Of a stretch of 37,206 nucleotides of DNA, positions 1 through 7,632 are shown piece by piece. Origin of the DNA: Amycolatopsis taiwanensis DSM 45107 (GTDB lineage Bacteria; Actinomycetota; Actinomycetes; Mycobacteriales; Pseudonocardiaceae); contig NZ_JAFB01000024.1 in the NCBI RefSeq assembly GCF_000519205.1, positions 158,659-195,864 of the forward strand. Reading direction: 5' to 3'. The notes beneath the pieces are model-generated. The model was not told the origin of the DNA, searched no databases, and was given only the letters and a program-made list of their open reading frames with translations. Made by a program: the position numbers and the translations under genes. Position 1 is the stretch's first letter. Each line of letters opens with the position of its first letter.

Positions 1-792
1 GGGTGGGGGTCCCGGCGCAAGCCGATGGCGCTGGTGCGGGCGCTGCTGCGCACCCCGGTCAAGGACCTCACCGTGGTTTCCTACGGCGGCCCGGACGTGG
101 GCCTGCTGTGTGCGGCGGGGAAGGTCGCGCGCGTGGTGTTCGGGTTCGTGACGCTGGACTCGGTTCCGCTGGACCCCTGGTTCGGGCGTGCCCGCGAGGC
201 GGGGCAGATCGCGGTGACCGAATACGACGAAGGCATGTTCTGCGCCGCGCTTTCCGCTGCGGCACAACGGCTTCCGTTCCTGCCCACCCGCGCCGGCCTT
301 GGCTCCGACGTGCCGCGGTTCAGCCCTGAGCTACGCACCGTGCGGTCGCCCTACGACGACGAGGAGGAGCTGCTCGCCGTTCCGGCGCTGAACGTGGACG
401 TGTCGCTGGTGCACCTCAACCGGGTGGACTCCCGCGGCAACGCCCAGTACCTGGGTCCGGATCCGTACTTCGACGACCTGTTCTGCCTCGCCGCGAAGAA
501 GAGCTTCGTGTCGGCGGAGAAGGTCGTGGCCACCGCGGACCTGACCGCCGCCGGGCCGGTGCAGACGCTGTTGCTCAACCGCGGCATGGTCGACGGGGTG
601 GTCGAGGCGCCACGTGGCGCGCACTTCACCACCGCGGTGCCGGACTACGGGCGGGACGAACGATTCCAGCGCCACTACGTGGCCTGCGCGAAGGATCTCG
701 ACCGCTGGCCGGGCTTCGTGGACCGCTTCCTCTCCGGCGACGAGCGCACTTACTTGTCCGAAGTGGACCGATTCGAACTGGAGGCCGCATGA
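1..792 (+). CDS. ipdA: IpdA-like CoA-transferase-fold ring hydrolase, alpha subunit (5' end outside window)
   Basis: The open frame runs from base 1, so the first in-frame ATG (25) is internal and the N-terminus lies outside the window. The translation opens with GWGSRRKPM followed by TVVSYGGPDVGLLCAAGKV, a stretch typical of IpdA. IpdA and IpdB form a class I CoA-transferase-like heterocomplex that in mycobacteria and rhodococci acts as a hydrolase opening the last steroid ring (COCHEA-CoA) in the cytoplasm (family knowledge). The stop codon overlaps an ATG at 789 (ATGA) that begins a 75-bp duplicated segment before ipdB. Partner and neighbours (ipdB, ipdF, fadE30, fadD3) support the assignment strongly. 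At least 263 residues are present, close to full length. Confidence 0.9.
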   Translation, partial: GWGSRRKPMALVRALLRTPVKDLTVVSYGGPDVGLLCAAGKVARVVFGFVTLDSVPLDPWFGRAREAGQIAVTEYDEGMFCAALSAAAQRLPFLPTRAGLGSDVPRFSPELRTVRSPYDDEEELLAVPALNVDVSLVHLNRVDSRGNAQYLGPDPYFDDLFCLAAKKSFVSAEKVVATADLTAAGPVQTLLLNRGMVDGVVEAPRGAHFTTAVPDYGRDERFQRHYVACAKDLDRWPGFVDRFLSGDERTYLSEVDRFELEAA

Positions 793-930
793 GCGACAAT
801 CGCGAAGCCCCCGCTCATGCGGGCCGACCGGGTGCGGGTGTCCCGCAAGACATTGGAGGCCGCATGAGCGACAATCGCGAAGCCCCCGCTCATGCGGGCC
901 GACCGGGTGCGGGTGTCCCGCAAGGCACTG
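781..930 (+). repeat. 75-bp direct tandem duplication at the ipdA/ipdB junction, carrying two copies of a 60-bp structured element
   Basis: Two adjacent 75-bp copies start at 781 and 856, and a partial third (GGAGGCCG) begins at 930. Each copy contains a 60-bp element (789-848 and 864-923) that starts at an ATG and ends CCCGCAA. The element has a TGCGGG-TGT-CCCGCA hairpin at its 3' end and an outer stem, ATGAGC with GCTCAT. The unit is a multiple of three, so the frame from ATG 789 stays open into ipdB and would add 51 residues in two 25-residue repeats (HAGRPGAGVPQ in each). The same element occurs at 2541-2600 on the other strand. Confidence 0.93.
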
Positions 931-941
931 GAGGCCGTGGC

Positions 942-1664
942 GTGAACGTTTCCAGAGCGGAGATCGTGGTCGGGGCGTTGGCCGAGTTGTTCCGCGGCGA
1001 CGGGCCGATCGTGGCCAGCCCCATCGGGTTCCTCCCCACCCTGGGCGCGCGGCTCGCCCGGCTGACGTTCGAGCCCGACCTGCTGCTCTCCGACGGTGAG
1101 GCGTATCTGGTCGACGTCGACGGAGAGATCGAAGGGTGGCAGCCGTACCGCAAGATGCTGGAAGTGATCGTGCCGCACGGGCGGCGGCACGTGGTGATGG
1201 GCGCCAGCCAGATCGACCGGTGGGGCAACCAGAACATCTCGGCGATCGGTGACCACGCCCGGCCGGCCAAGCAACTGCTGGGTGTACGGGGCGCACCCGG
1301 CAACACCGCCAACCACCGCACCAGCTACTGGATTCCGCGGCACAGCAAGCGCGCTTTCGTCGATGCCGTGGACGTGGTGTCCGGGGTGGGCTACGACAAC
1401 GCCGCCAAGGCGGGGCTTCGGTTCCATGACGTGTACCGGGTCGTGACGAACCTGGGCGTGTTCGACTTCGCGACGCCGAGCCACTCGATGCGTGCCGTGT
1501 CGCTGCATCCCGGGGTGACGGCGGAGGAGGTGGCGGCGGCCACCTCCTTCGAACTCGACTGCTCGGGCGCGTCCGTCACGCCCGAACCCACCGCGGAGCA
1601 ACTGCGCCTGATCCGCGAAGTCCTCGACCCGAAATCCTTGCGGGACAAGGAGGTTCCCGCCTGA
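942..1664 (+). CDS. ipdB: IpdB-like CoA-transferase-fold ring hydrolase, beta subunit
   Basis: Partner of IpdA in hydrolytic opening of the last steroid ring. The GTG at 942 is preferred because GGAGG lies 8 nt upstream and the 240-residue product begins VNVSRAEIVVGALAELF like other IpdB proteins (about 250 residues). An in-frame ATG at 789 would add a 51-residue extension made only of the duplicated repeat. Visible family features are the LTFEPDLLLSDGEA segment, MGASQIDRWGNQNIS at about residues 87-100, VRGAPGNTANH, VDVVSGVGYDN, DHSMRAVSLHPG-type SHSMRAVSLHPG, and the C-terminal DPKSLRDKE. Which start is used in the cell decides whether the repeat peptide is part of the protein; N-terminal peptide data would settle it. 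Confidence 0.9.
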   Translation: MNVSRAEIVVGALAELFRGDGPIVASPIGFLPTLGARLARLTFEPDLLLSDGEAYLVDVDGEIEGWQPYRKMLEVIVPHGRRHVVMGASQIDRWGNQNISAIGDHARPAKQLLGVRGAPGNTANHRTSYWIPRHSKRAFVDAVDVVSGVGYDNAAKAGLRFHDVYRVVTNLGVFDFATPSHSMRAVSLHPGVTAEEVAAATSFELDCSGASVTPEPTAEQLRLIREVLDPKSLRDKEVPA

Positions 1665-1691
1665 GACCGGGGGCACCCGTGACCTGATGTT

Positions 1692-1735
1692 CTGGGGGTG
1701 CCACCCCCAGGCCCCGCCTGGGGGCAAGCCCCCAG
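1692..1735. terminator. Double GC hairpin between convergent ipdB and ipdF
   Basis: Two back-to-back perfect stems occur: CTGGGGGT/ACCCCCAG with a GCC loop (1692-1710) and CTGGGGGC/GCCCCCAG with an AA loop (1718-1735). They sit between two genes that end toward each other, so a bidirectional terminator is the simplest reading. The CTGGGGGCAAGCCCCC core recurs at 3981-3996 in the fadD3 upstream region, so it is also a dispersed repeat. There is no T-tract. Confidence 0.55.
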
Positions 1736-1751
1736 ACCCCTTGGCGGCCGG

Positions 1752-2600
1752 TCACGGGTGCTGGCTGCTGACCGACACCACCTCGCCGGTCAGGTACGAG
1801 GCGTAGTCGCTGGCCAGGAACACCATGACGTTGGCTACTTCCCACGGCTGGGCGGCGCGCCCGAATGCCTCGCGCTGTTCGAGTTCGGCGAGCAGTTCAT
1901 CGGTCGTCACCTTGGCCAGGAAGGGATGCATCGCGATGCTCGGCGCGACGGCGTTGACGCGTATACCGTGGGGCGCGGCGTCCAGAGCCGAGCAGCGCGT
2001 CAGGGCCATCACCCCGGCCTTGGCGGCGGCGTAGTGCGCCTGCCCGGCCTGCGCGCGCCACCCGATGACGGATGCGTTGTTGACGATCGCGCCGCCCCCG
2101 CCCTGGGCGGCGAACTGCCGCAGTGCCGCGCGGGTGCAGCGGAAGGTGCCGGTGAGCGTGATGTCGAGGACGCGCGACCACTCTTCGTCGGTCATGTCGA
2201 ACACCGACGCGGTACCGCCCAGCCCGGCGTTGTTGATCAGCACGTCGAGCCGGCCGAACCGCTCGGCCGCACCGGTGATGAGGGCTTGGACCTGTTCCTC
2301 GCTGGTGACGTCGCACGGGATGGCGTGGAGCTTGCCCAGCCCGGCCAGTTCGGTGGCCTTCTCGGTGAGGCGGCGCTCGTGCCAGTCACTGATCACGACC
2401 GTCGCACCCTCTTCGAGGCAGCGCTTGGCGGTGGCGGAGCCGATGCCGGTTCCCGCGGCCGCCGTCACCACGACGACCTTGCCGTCCAGCAACTGGTGTC
2501 CGGCCGGATACTCCGGTATCACGGGCGCATCTCCGGTGTTTTGCGGGACACCCGCACCCGGTCGGCCCGCATGATCCGGGACTCCGTCATTATCGATCAT
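1752..2600 (-). CDS. ipdF: IpdF-like short-chain dehydrogenase of HIP-CoA degradation
   Basis: NAD(P)-dependent SDR close in sequence style to mycobacterial Rv3559c/IpdF, which oxidises a hydroxylated HIP-CoA-derived intermediate. The body starts at about residue 37 with LLDGKVVVVTAAAGTGIGSATA (TAAAGTGIG is the cofactor motif), then NNAGLGG, NNASVIGW, HYAAAKAG (YxxxK) and the C-terminus YLTGEVVSVSSQHP. The start is ATG 2600 because AAAGGAGG lies about 7 nt upstream; it overlaps the last 11 nt of ipdE1, so translation is probably coupled. The first ~23 residues (MIDNDGV, then HAGRPGAGVPQ) are encoded by a 60-bp repeat also found twice before ipdB, so the N-terminus is an inserted extension. 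282 residues. Confidence 0.88.
   Translation of the reverse strand: MIDNDGVPDHAGRPGAGVPQNTGDAPVIPEYPAGHQLLDGKVVVVTAAAGTGIGSATAKRCLEEGATVVISDWHERRLTEKATELAGLGKLHAIPCDVTSEEQVQALITGAAERFGRLDVLINNAGLGGTASVFDMTDEEWSRVLDITLTGTFRCTRAALRQFAAQGGGGAIVNNASVIGWRAQAGQAHYAAAKAGVMALTRCSALDAAPHGIRVNAVAPSIAMHPFLAKVTTDELLAELEQREAFGRAAQPWEVANVMVFLASDYASYLTGEVVSVSSQHP
2541..2600 (-). repeat. Third copy of the 60-bp start-codon element
   Basis: On the minus strand this copy begins at the ipdF ATG and ends CCCGCAA. By hand count it matches the copies at 789-848 and 864-923 at 52 of 60 positions, with the last 34 identical. The outer stem is ATGATC/GATCAT here and ATGAGC/GCTCAT there, one compensatory pair change. 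It contains the ipdE1 stop codon (TAA, 2590-2592) and the ipdF start. Confidence 0.92.
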
Positions 2601-3759
2601 GACGTGCCTCCTTTGGTAGGCCGAGTACACGCTCGGCGATGATGTTGCGTTCGATCTCGTCCGAGCCGCCGTAGATGGTGTCGGCGCGGGTGAACAGGAA
2701 CAGCCGCTGCCACTCGTCCAGCTCGTAGGGCTGTCCTTCGGCGACCAGCGAGCGGGCGCCCCGGGCGCGCATCGCGAGTTCGCCGAGGCCTCGATGCCAC
2801 TGGGCCCACAACAGCTTGCCGACGGCGACCTCGGGGCCGGGTTCGGCGGCGAGCGTGCGCAGGGCGTGCGCGCGCAGCACCCGGAGCCCGATCCGGGCGC
2901 GGGCCAGGTCGGCGCGCAGCACGGGGTCGTCGAACGTGCCGGTCCGTTTCGCCTCTTCGACGATGCCGTCGAGTTCGCGGCGGAATCCGATCTGCTGGCC
3001 GAGGGTGGACACGCCCCGCTCGAAGCCGAGGGTGGCCATCGCGACCGTCCAGCCCTGTCCAGGTTCGCCGACCACCGCGTCCGCCGCGGTCCGGGCGTGG
3101 TCGAAGAAGACCTCGTTGAACTCCGACGTGCCGGTCAGTTGCCGGATCGGCCGCACCGTGACGCCGTCCTGCTTGAGCGGCACCAGCAGGTAGGACAGCC
3201 CGCGGTGGCGGGTCGATCCCGGCTCGGTGCGCGCCAGCACGAAGCACCAGTCGGCCACGTGCGCGAGCGAGGTCCACACCTTCTGCCCGGTGATCACCCA
3301 GTGGTCGCCCTCTCGCACCGCGGAGGTCGCGACCGCGGCCAGGTCGGATCCGGCGCCCGGTTCGGAGTAGCCCTGGCACCAGAGTTCCTCGACGGCCACG
3401 ATTCTGGGCAGGAACCGGGCGCGCTGCTCGGGGGTGCCGAAGGCGATGAGCGTCGGCCCCAGCAACTGCTCGCCGAGATGGCCGACCCGGGCCGGGGCGC
3501 CCGAGGCCGCGTATTCCTCATGGAAGGCGACCTGCTCGGCCAGCGACAGGCCCCGCCCGCCGAACTCGGCCGGCCAGCCCACGCAGGTCCAGCCCGCCGC
3601 GGCCAGGTGCCGCTCCCAGGCGAGCCGGAGGTCGAACGCCTCGTGCTCGCGGCCGGGGCCACCCAGACCGCGCAGTTGCGCGAATTCGCCGACCAGGTTG
3701 GCCGACAGCCAGTCGGCGACCTCGCGCCGGAAGCCGTCGAGAGCGCGGCCGTCGTTCAC
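2590..3759 (-). CDS. ipdE1: Acyl-CoA dehydrogenase IpdE1/FadE30-like
   Basis: FAD acyl-CoA dehydrogenase of the HIP-CoA pathway. In mycobacteria FadE30 (IpdE1) pairs with FadE33 (IpdE2) as a heterotetramer (family knowledge), and a fadE33-like gene lies at 8613-9689. GTG 3759 is chosen for the GGGAGG 5 nt upstream; the 389-residue product has the usual FadE30 length. Domains are the N-terminal helical part (about 1-115), the middle beta domain with YSEPGAGSDLA and GQKVWTSLAHVADW, and the C-terminal helical domain ending IYGGSDEIERNIIAERVLGLP. It is co-directional with ipdF and divergent from fadD3, with a KstR2-type site between. Confidence 0.88.
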   Translation of the reverse strand: MNDGRALDGFRREVADWLSANLVGEFAQLRGLGGPGREHEAFDLRLAWERHLAAAGWTCVGWPAEFGGRGLSLAEQVAFHEEYAASGAPARVGHLGEQLLGPTLIAFGTPEQRARFLPRIVAVEELWCQGYSEPGAGSDLAAVATSAVREGDHWVITGQKVWTSLAHVADWCFVLARTEPGSTRHRGLSYLLVPLKQDGVTVRPIRQLTGTSEFNEVFFDHARTAADAVVGEPGQGWTVAMATLGFERGVSTLGQQIGFRRELDGIVEEAKRTGTFDDPVLRADLARARIGLRVLRAHALRTLAAEPGPEVAVGKLLWAQWHRGLGELAMRARGARSLVAEGQPYELDEWQRLFLFTRADTIYGGSDEIERNIIAERVLGLPKEARHDR

Positions 3760-3826
3760 CCGGACCTCCCAACGCCCGTTGCCGGGACCGGCCCCGGCGG
3801 CCGGCCCGAATCCCGAATTCGAGCCT

Positions 3827-3840
3827 ACCAAGCATTTGCT
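3827..3840. promoter_or_regulatory. KstR2-type operator between ipdE1 and fadD3
   Basis: ACCAAGCATTTGCT matches the published mycobacterial KstR2 motif AnCAAGnnCTTGnT at all but one defined position (T for the second half-site C). It lies in the divergent ipdE1/fadD3 region, where KstR2 is expected to repress both genes and be released by HIP-CoA. The kstR2 gene itself is not in the window. Confidence 0.65.
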
Positions 3841-3903
3841 TGTTTCAGGTACTCTGCGTCTTGGTGCCGGCCACGCCGGCCACCGGGTGAGCATGCCATG
3901 AGG

Positions 3904-4016
3904 GTTGTTCAGAAGGTGAGATGAGCACGCTTGGTGAGACAGCACAAGGCCTTGTGGGGGCTCCGCCCGCACGCCCCCGACTGGGGGCAAGCCCCCCGAA
4001 CACGTTCTGAATAACA
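3904..4016. repeat. Possible MITE-like inverted-repeat element upstream of fadD3
   Basis: TTGTTCAGAA at 3904-3913 is answered by TTCTGAATAACA at 4005-4016 as an imperfect terminal inverted repeat. The interior is palindromic: GGGGGC at 3956-3961 against GCCCCC at 3973-3978, and CTGGGGGCAAGCCCCC at 3981-3996, the latter shared with 1718-1733. About 113 bp, no coding capacity. It lies between the KstR2-type site and the fadD3 start (4046), so it probably forms part of the fadD3 leader. Confidence 0.45.
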
Positions 4017-4045
4017 CTGTCCGCACGAACCGGTTCGGAGGCGAG

Positions 4046-5656
4046 ATGGCAACGGTGCACATCGCGGATTCGATCCCCGCGGCCGTGCGGCATGCGGCGC
4101 GGCACTTCGGCGACGTCGAGGCGGTGGTGGACGGCCCGGTCCGGCTCACCTTCGCACAGCTCGCCGAGAAGGTACGCGAGCTGGCGCGAGCGTTCGTCGC
4201 CGTCGGTGTCCGGCCCGGCGACCGGGTCGCGCTGAACGCGCCCAACACCCACCACTGGATCCTCGCCGCGCTCGGCGCCTCCTACGCCGGCGCCACGCTG
4301 GTCCCGATCAACACGCGGTTCACCGGTGTCGAGACCGTCGACCTGCTGCGCCGCAGCAGGGCCAGGGCACTGGTGGTCGCCGGGACCTTCCTGGACACCG
4401 ACCGGCTGGCCGGTATCCGCGACGCCGCGGGAAGCGGACCGGGTGAGGTCGTGCCCGGGCTGCCGGACCTTTGCGCGGTGCTGCGGGTCCCCCTCGGTGT
4501 GGCGGATCCGCCCGTCGACGGGGTACTCGCCTGGGACGAGGTGCCTTCGCGGGCCGCCGAGGTCGCTCCGGAGGTGGCCGAGGCCCGGGCGGACGGTGTC
4601 ACGGGCGAGGGCCTGTGCGACATCCTGTTCACCTCGGGCACGACGGGACGCAGCAAGGGCGTGATGTCCAAGCACCGGCAGTCGCTCGGCGTCGCGACGG
4701 CCTGGGTCCGGTGCGGGGAAATGCGGCCGGGCGACCGGTATCTGCTGGTGAACCCGTTCTCACACAGTTTCGGCTACAAGGCGGGCATCCTGGTGTGCCT
4801 GCTGTCCGGCGCCACGATGCTGCCACAGGCCGTGTTCAACACGGACGCCCTGATCGAGCTGGTGGAGCGTGAGCGAATCAGCGTGCTGTCGGCGGCACCG
4901 ACCGTGTTCCAGACGTTGCTGCACGCTCCGGAGCGGGCCGGGCGCCCGTTGCCCAGCCTCCGGCTCGCGGTGACAGGTGCGGCGACCGTGCCGGTGGCAC
5001 TCGTCGAGCGCATGGGCACCGAACTCGGGTTCGACACCGTGCTCACCGCCTACGGGCTCAGCGAGGCCGTCGTGGTCACCATGTGCCGGTCCGGCGACGA
5101 CGCGAACACGGTGGCGCACACCTCGGGCCGGGCGACGTCCGAACTCGAAGTCGCGACCGTGAGCGCTGAAGGGAAATTCCTGCCGGCGGGTGAGGCGGGC
5201 GAGATCCTGGTGCGTGGGCCCAACGTGATGGTGGGCTACCTGGATGATCCGGAGGCGACCGCCGCGGCTATCGACGCCGACGGCTGGCTGCACACCGGCG
5301 ACGTCGGCGTCCTCGATGAGCGCGGCTACCTGACGATCACCGACCGGCTCAAGGACATGTACGTGTCCGGGGGATTCAACGTGTACCCGGCGGAGGTCGA
5401 GCAGGCACTGGCCTATCTCGACGGGGTCCGCGATGTCGCGGTGATCGGGGTGCCGGACGAGCGGCTCGGCGAGGTGGGCAAGGCGTTCGTCGTCCGGGCC
5501 GACGGGGCGGGGCTGACCGAGGAGGCCGTGGTGACGTTCTGCAAGGGGCGGCTGGCCAACTACAAGGTGCCCCGGTCGGTCGAGTTCATCGACGAGCTGC
5601 CGCGCAACTCGTCCGGAAAGGTGCTGAAAAGGCAGCTTGGCAAGGAGAAGCTATGA
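4046..5656 (+). CDS. fadD3: FadD3-like HIP-CoA ligase (acyl-CoA synthetase)
   Basis: ATP-dependent CoA ligase. FadD3 charges the steroid propionate side product HIP with CoA and so opens rings C/D degradation. Adenylation-domain motifs are ILFTSGTTGRSKGV (P-loop, about residue 194), the NPFSHSFGYKAG stretch, TAYGLSEA, GWLHTGDVGVLDERGYL and the C-terminal PRNSSGKVLKRQL with the catalytic lysine. 536 residues, a normal length. ATG 4046 has GGAGG 6 nt upstream. It heads the operon continuing through 9689, and its stop overlaps the next start (ATGA). Its place beside fadE30 and fadE31-33-like genes is the classical KstR2-regulon order. Confidence 0.9.
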   Translation: MATVHIADSIPAAVRHAARHFGDVEAVVDGPVRLTFAQLAEKVRELARAFVAVGVRPGDRVALNAPNTHHWILAALGASYAGATLVPINTRFTGVETVDLLRRSRARALVVAGTFLDTDRLAGIRDAAGSGPGEVVPGLPDLCAVLRVPLGVADPPVDGVLAWDEVPSRAAEVAPEVAEARADGVTGEGLCDILFTSGTTGRSKGVMSKHRQSLGVATAWVRCGEMRPGDRYLLVNPFSHSFGYKAGILVCLLSGATMLPQAVFNTDALIELVERERISVLSAAPTVFQTLLHAPERAGRPLPSLRLAVTGAATVPVALVERMGTELGFDTVLTAYGLSEAVVVTMCRSGDDANTVAHTSGRATSELEVATVSAEGKFLPAGEAGEILVRGPNVMVGYLDDPEATAAAIDADGWLHTGDVGVLDERGYLTITDRLKDMYVSGGFNVYPAEVEQALAYLDGVRDVAVIGVPDERLGEVGKAFVVRADGAGLTEEAVVTFCKGRLANYKVPRSVEFIDELPRNSSGKVLKRQLGKEKL

Positions 5657-6495
5657 GCGAAGAAGTCGTGCGTTACGAGCGCCGGGGGCCGGTGGCCGTC
5701 GTGACGATGAACAGGCCGGAGTACCGCAACGCGCAGAACTCGGCCATGACCTACGCGCTGGACGACGCGTTCGCGCGCGCGGTCGACGACGGCGAAGTGA
5801 AGGTGATCGTGCTGGCCGGGGCGGGAAAACACTTCTCCGCGGGCCACGACATCGGTACTCCGGGCCGGGATGTCGACCAGTCCTTCGACCGGCGGGCGGT
5901 GCTGTGGTGGGACCACACCGACCGCGAGGGCGGGGACCAGCGGTTGGCCCGTGAGTCCGAAGTGTACTTGGGAATGTGCCGCCGGTGGCGGGAGATTCCG
6001 AAGCCGATGCTCGCCAGCGTGCAGGGCGCATGCATCGCGGGCGGCCTGATGCTGGCCTGGGTGTGCGACCTCATCGTCGCCTCGGACGACGCGTTCTTCG
6101 CGGACCCGGTGGTGCGCATGGGAATTCCGGGCGTGGAGTACTTCGCCCATCCCTGGGTACTCGGCCCGCGCGCGGCCAAGGAGGTGCTGTTCACCGGCGA
6201 GCGGTTCTCGGCACAGCAGGCCAAGGAGTGGGGCATGCTTTCCCGGGTCGTGCCCCGTGCGTCGCTGGAGGCAGAGACCTTCGCACTGGCGGAGCGGATC
6301 GCCGAGATGCCGTCGTTCGGTTTGGCGCTCACGAAGAAGGCGGTCAACCAGGCCGAGGACCTGATGGGGTTGCGGTCCGGAATGGACTCGGTGTTCGGCC
6401 TGCACCATTTCGCGCACGCGCACAACGCGGAGACGTCCACGGATTCCCTTGCGGGACAGTCGGCCCGGTCGATGCGTGACGCGGCGGGCCGCTGA
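5653..6495 (+). CDS. Enoyl-CoA hydratase/isomerase family protein (EchA13-like)
   Basis: Crotonase-fold protein of 280 residues. The oxyanion-hole segments are visible as GAGKHFSAGHDIGTP (about 56-70) and QGACIAGGLMLAWVCDL (about 120-136); MGIPGVEYFAHPW follows. The sequence does not resemble EchA20, the ring D hydrolase of the same pathway, and looks closer to the EchA13 type found next to acyl-CoA dehydrogenases in mycobacteria. It overlaps fadD3 by 4 nt and its stop overlaps the next gene (TGATG), so it is translated in one operon. A hydration step on a HIP-derived enoyl-CoA is likely; the exact substrate is unknown. Confidence 0.85.
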   Translation: MSEEVVRYERRGPVAVVTMNRPEYRNAQNSAMTYALDDAFARAVDDGEVKVIVLAGAGKHFSAGHDIGTPGRDVDQSFDRRAVLWWDHTDREGGDQRLARESEVYLGMCRRWREIPKPMLASVQGACIAGGLMLAWVCDLIVASDDAFFADPVVRMGIPGVEYFAHPWVLGPRAAKEVLFTGERFSAQQAKEWGMLSRVVPRASLEAETFALAERIAEMPSFGLALTKKAVNQAEDLMGLRSGMDSVFGLHHFAHAHNAETSTDSLAGQSARSMRDAAGR

Positions 6496-7625
6496 TGGAC
6501 CTCGACATCGACGCCGCCTCGGCGACGTTCCGGGAAGAGGTGCGGCAGTGGCTGGCCGGGCATGTGCCCCGGCCCGGCCTGCCCTCGATGGACACCGCCG
6601 CGGGTTTCGCCGCGCACCGTGAGTGGGAGGCCGAACTGGCGGCGGCACGCTTGTCCGTCGTGTCGTGGCCGGATTCCTACGGCGGGCGGGGCGCATCCTT
6701 GCTGCAGTGGGTGCTGTTCGAGGAGGAATACTACGCCGCGGGCGCACCGGGACGGGTGTCGCAGAACGGAATCTTCATGCTCGCCCCGACGCTGTTTTCA
6801 CACGGCACCCAGGAACAGCGGGACCGGATCCTGCCGCCCATGGCGCGCGGCGAACAGGTGTGGGCGCAGGCGTGGTCGGAGCCCGAGGCGGGCAGCGACA
6901 TCGCCGCGCTGCGCAGCCGGGCGGTACGCACCGACGGGGGCTGGCTCTTGTCGGGGCAGAAGACGTGGAGTTCGCGCGCGACCTTCGCCGATCGCGCGTT
7001 CGGGCTGTTCCGCACGGACCCGGACGCGCAACGGCATCGCGGTCTGACCTACTTCATGTTCGACCTGCGCGGCGACGGGGTGACCGTGCGGCCGATCCCG
7101 CAACTGGACGGTGAGCCGGGGTTCGCCGAGATCTTCCTGGACGAGGTTTTCGTCCCGGACGCCGATGTCATCGGCGAGGCCGGGCAGGGCTGGCGGGTCG
7201 CGATGACCACCGCCAACAACGAGCGCGGCCTGTCGCTGCGCAGCCCGGGCCGCTTCCTCGCCGCGGCCGATCGGCTGGTCGCGTTGTGGCGCGAACAGGG
7301 CGAGCCGGACGCCTTCGCCGACCGGGTCGCCGACGCGTGGATCGGGGCACGGGCCTACCAGCTCTACACCTTCGACACGGTGACCCGGCTGTCCGGTGGC
7401 GGCGAGCTGGGCCCGGAGTCCAGCGTGAACAAGCTGTTCTGGTCGCATTTGGACGTTGGCTTGCACGAGACCGCGCTCGACCTGCTGGGTGCCGAGGGGG
7501 AAGTGTCCGAGGCCTGGGTGGACGGCTACCTGTTTTCACTGGCCGGCCCGATCTACGGCGGCACCGACCAGATTCAGCGCAACACCATCGCCGAGCGGCT
7601 GCTCGGTATGCCTCGCGATAGGTGA
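6495..7625 (+). CDS. Acyl-CoA dehydrogenase, FadE31/FadE17-like
   Basis: FAD-dependent acyl-CoA dehydrogenase of 376 residues, the length of FadE31. Visible are the middle domain AWSEPEAGSDIAAL and GQKTWSSRATFADRAFGLFRTD, NNERGLSLRSPGRF, and the C-terminal IYGGTDQIQRNTIAERLLGMP, parallel to IpdE1 above. Steroid-degrading bacteria often use alpha2beta2 dehydrogenases in which one subunit keeps FAD contacts and the other the base; two shorter dehydrogenase genes follow directly, so this protein probably pairs with one of them. ATG 6495 overlaps the preceding stop codon. Confidence 0.86.
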   Translation: MDLDIDAASATFREEVRQWLAGHVPRPGLPSMDTAAGFAAHREWEAELAAARLSVVSWPDSYGGRGASLLQWVLFEEEYYAAGAPGRVSQNGIFMLAPTLFSHGTQEQRDRILPPMARGEQVWAQAWSEPEAGSDIAALRSRAVRTDGGWLLSGQKTWSSRATFADRAFGLFRTDPDAQRHRGLTYFMFDLRGDGVTVRPIPQLDGEPGFAEIFLDEVFVPDADVIGEAGQGWRVAMTTANNERGLSLRSPGRFLAAADRLVALWREQGEPDAFADRVADAWIGARAYQLYTFDTVTRLSGGGELGPESSVNKLFWSHLDVGLHETALDLLGAEGEVSEAWVDGYLFSLAGPIYGGTDQIQRNTIAERLLGMPRDR

Positions 7626-7632
7626 GTACACT

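Noticed and set aside
6450..6485. Further copy of the 60-bp element (TTGCGGGACAGTCGGCCCGGTC)
   Set aside because: Only partial similarity, and it encodes the normal C-terminus of the enoyl-CoA hydratase.
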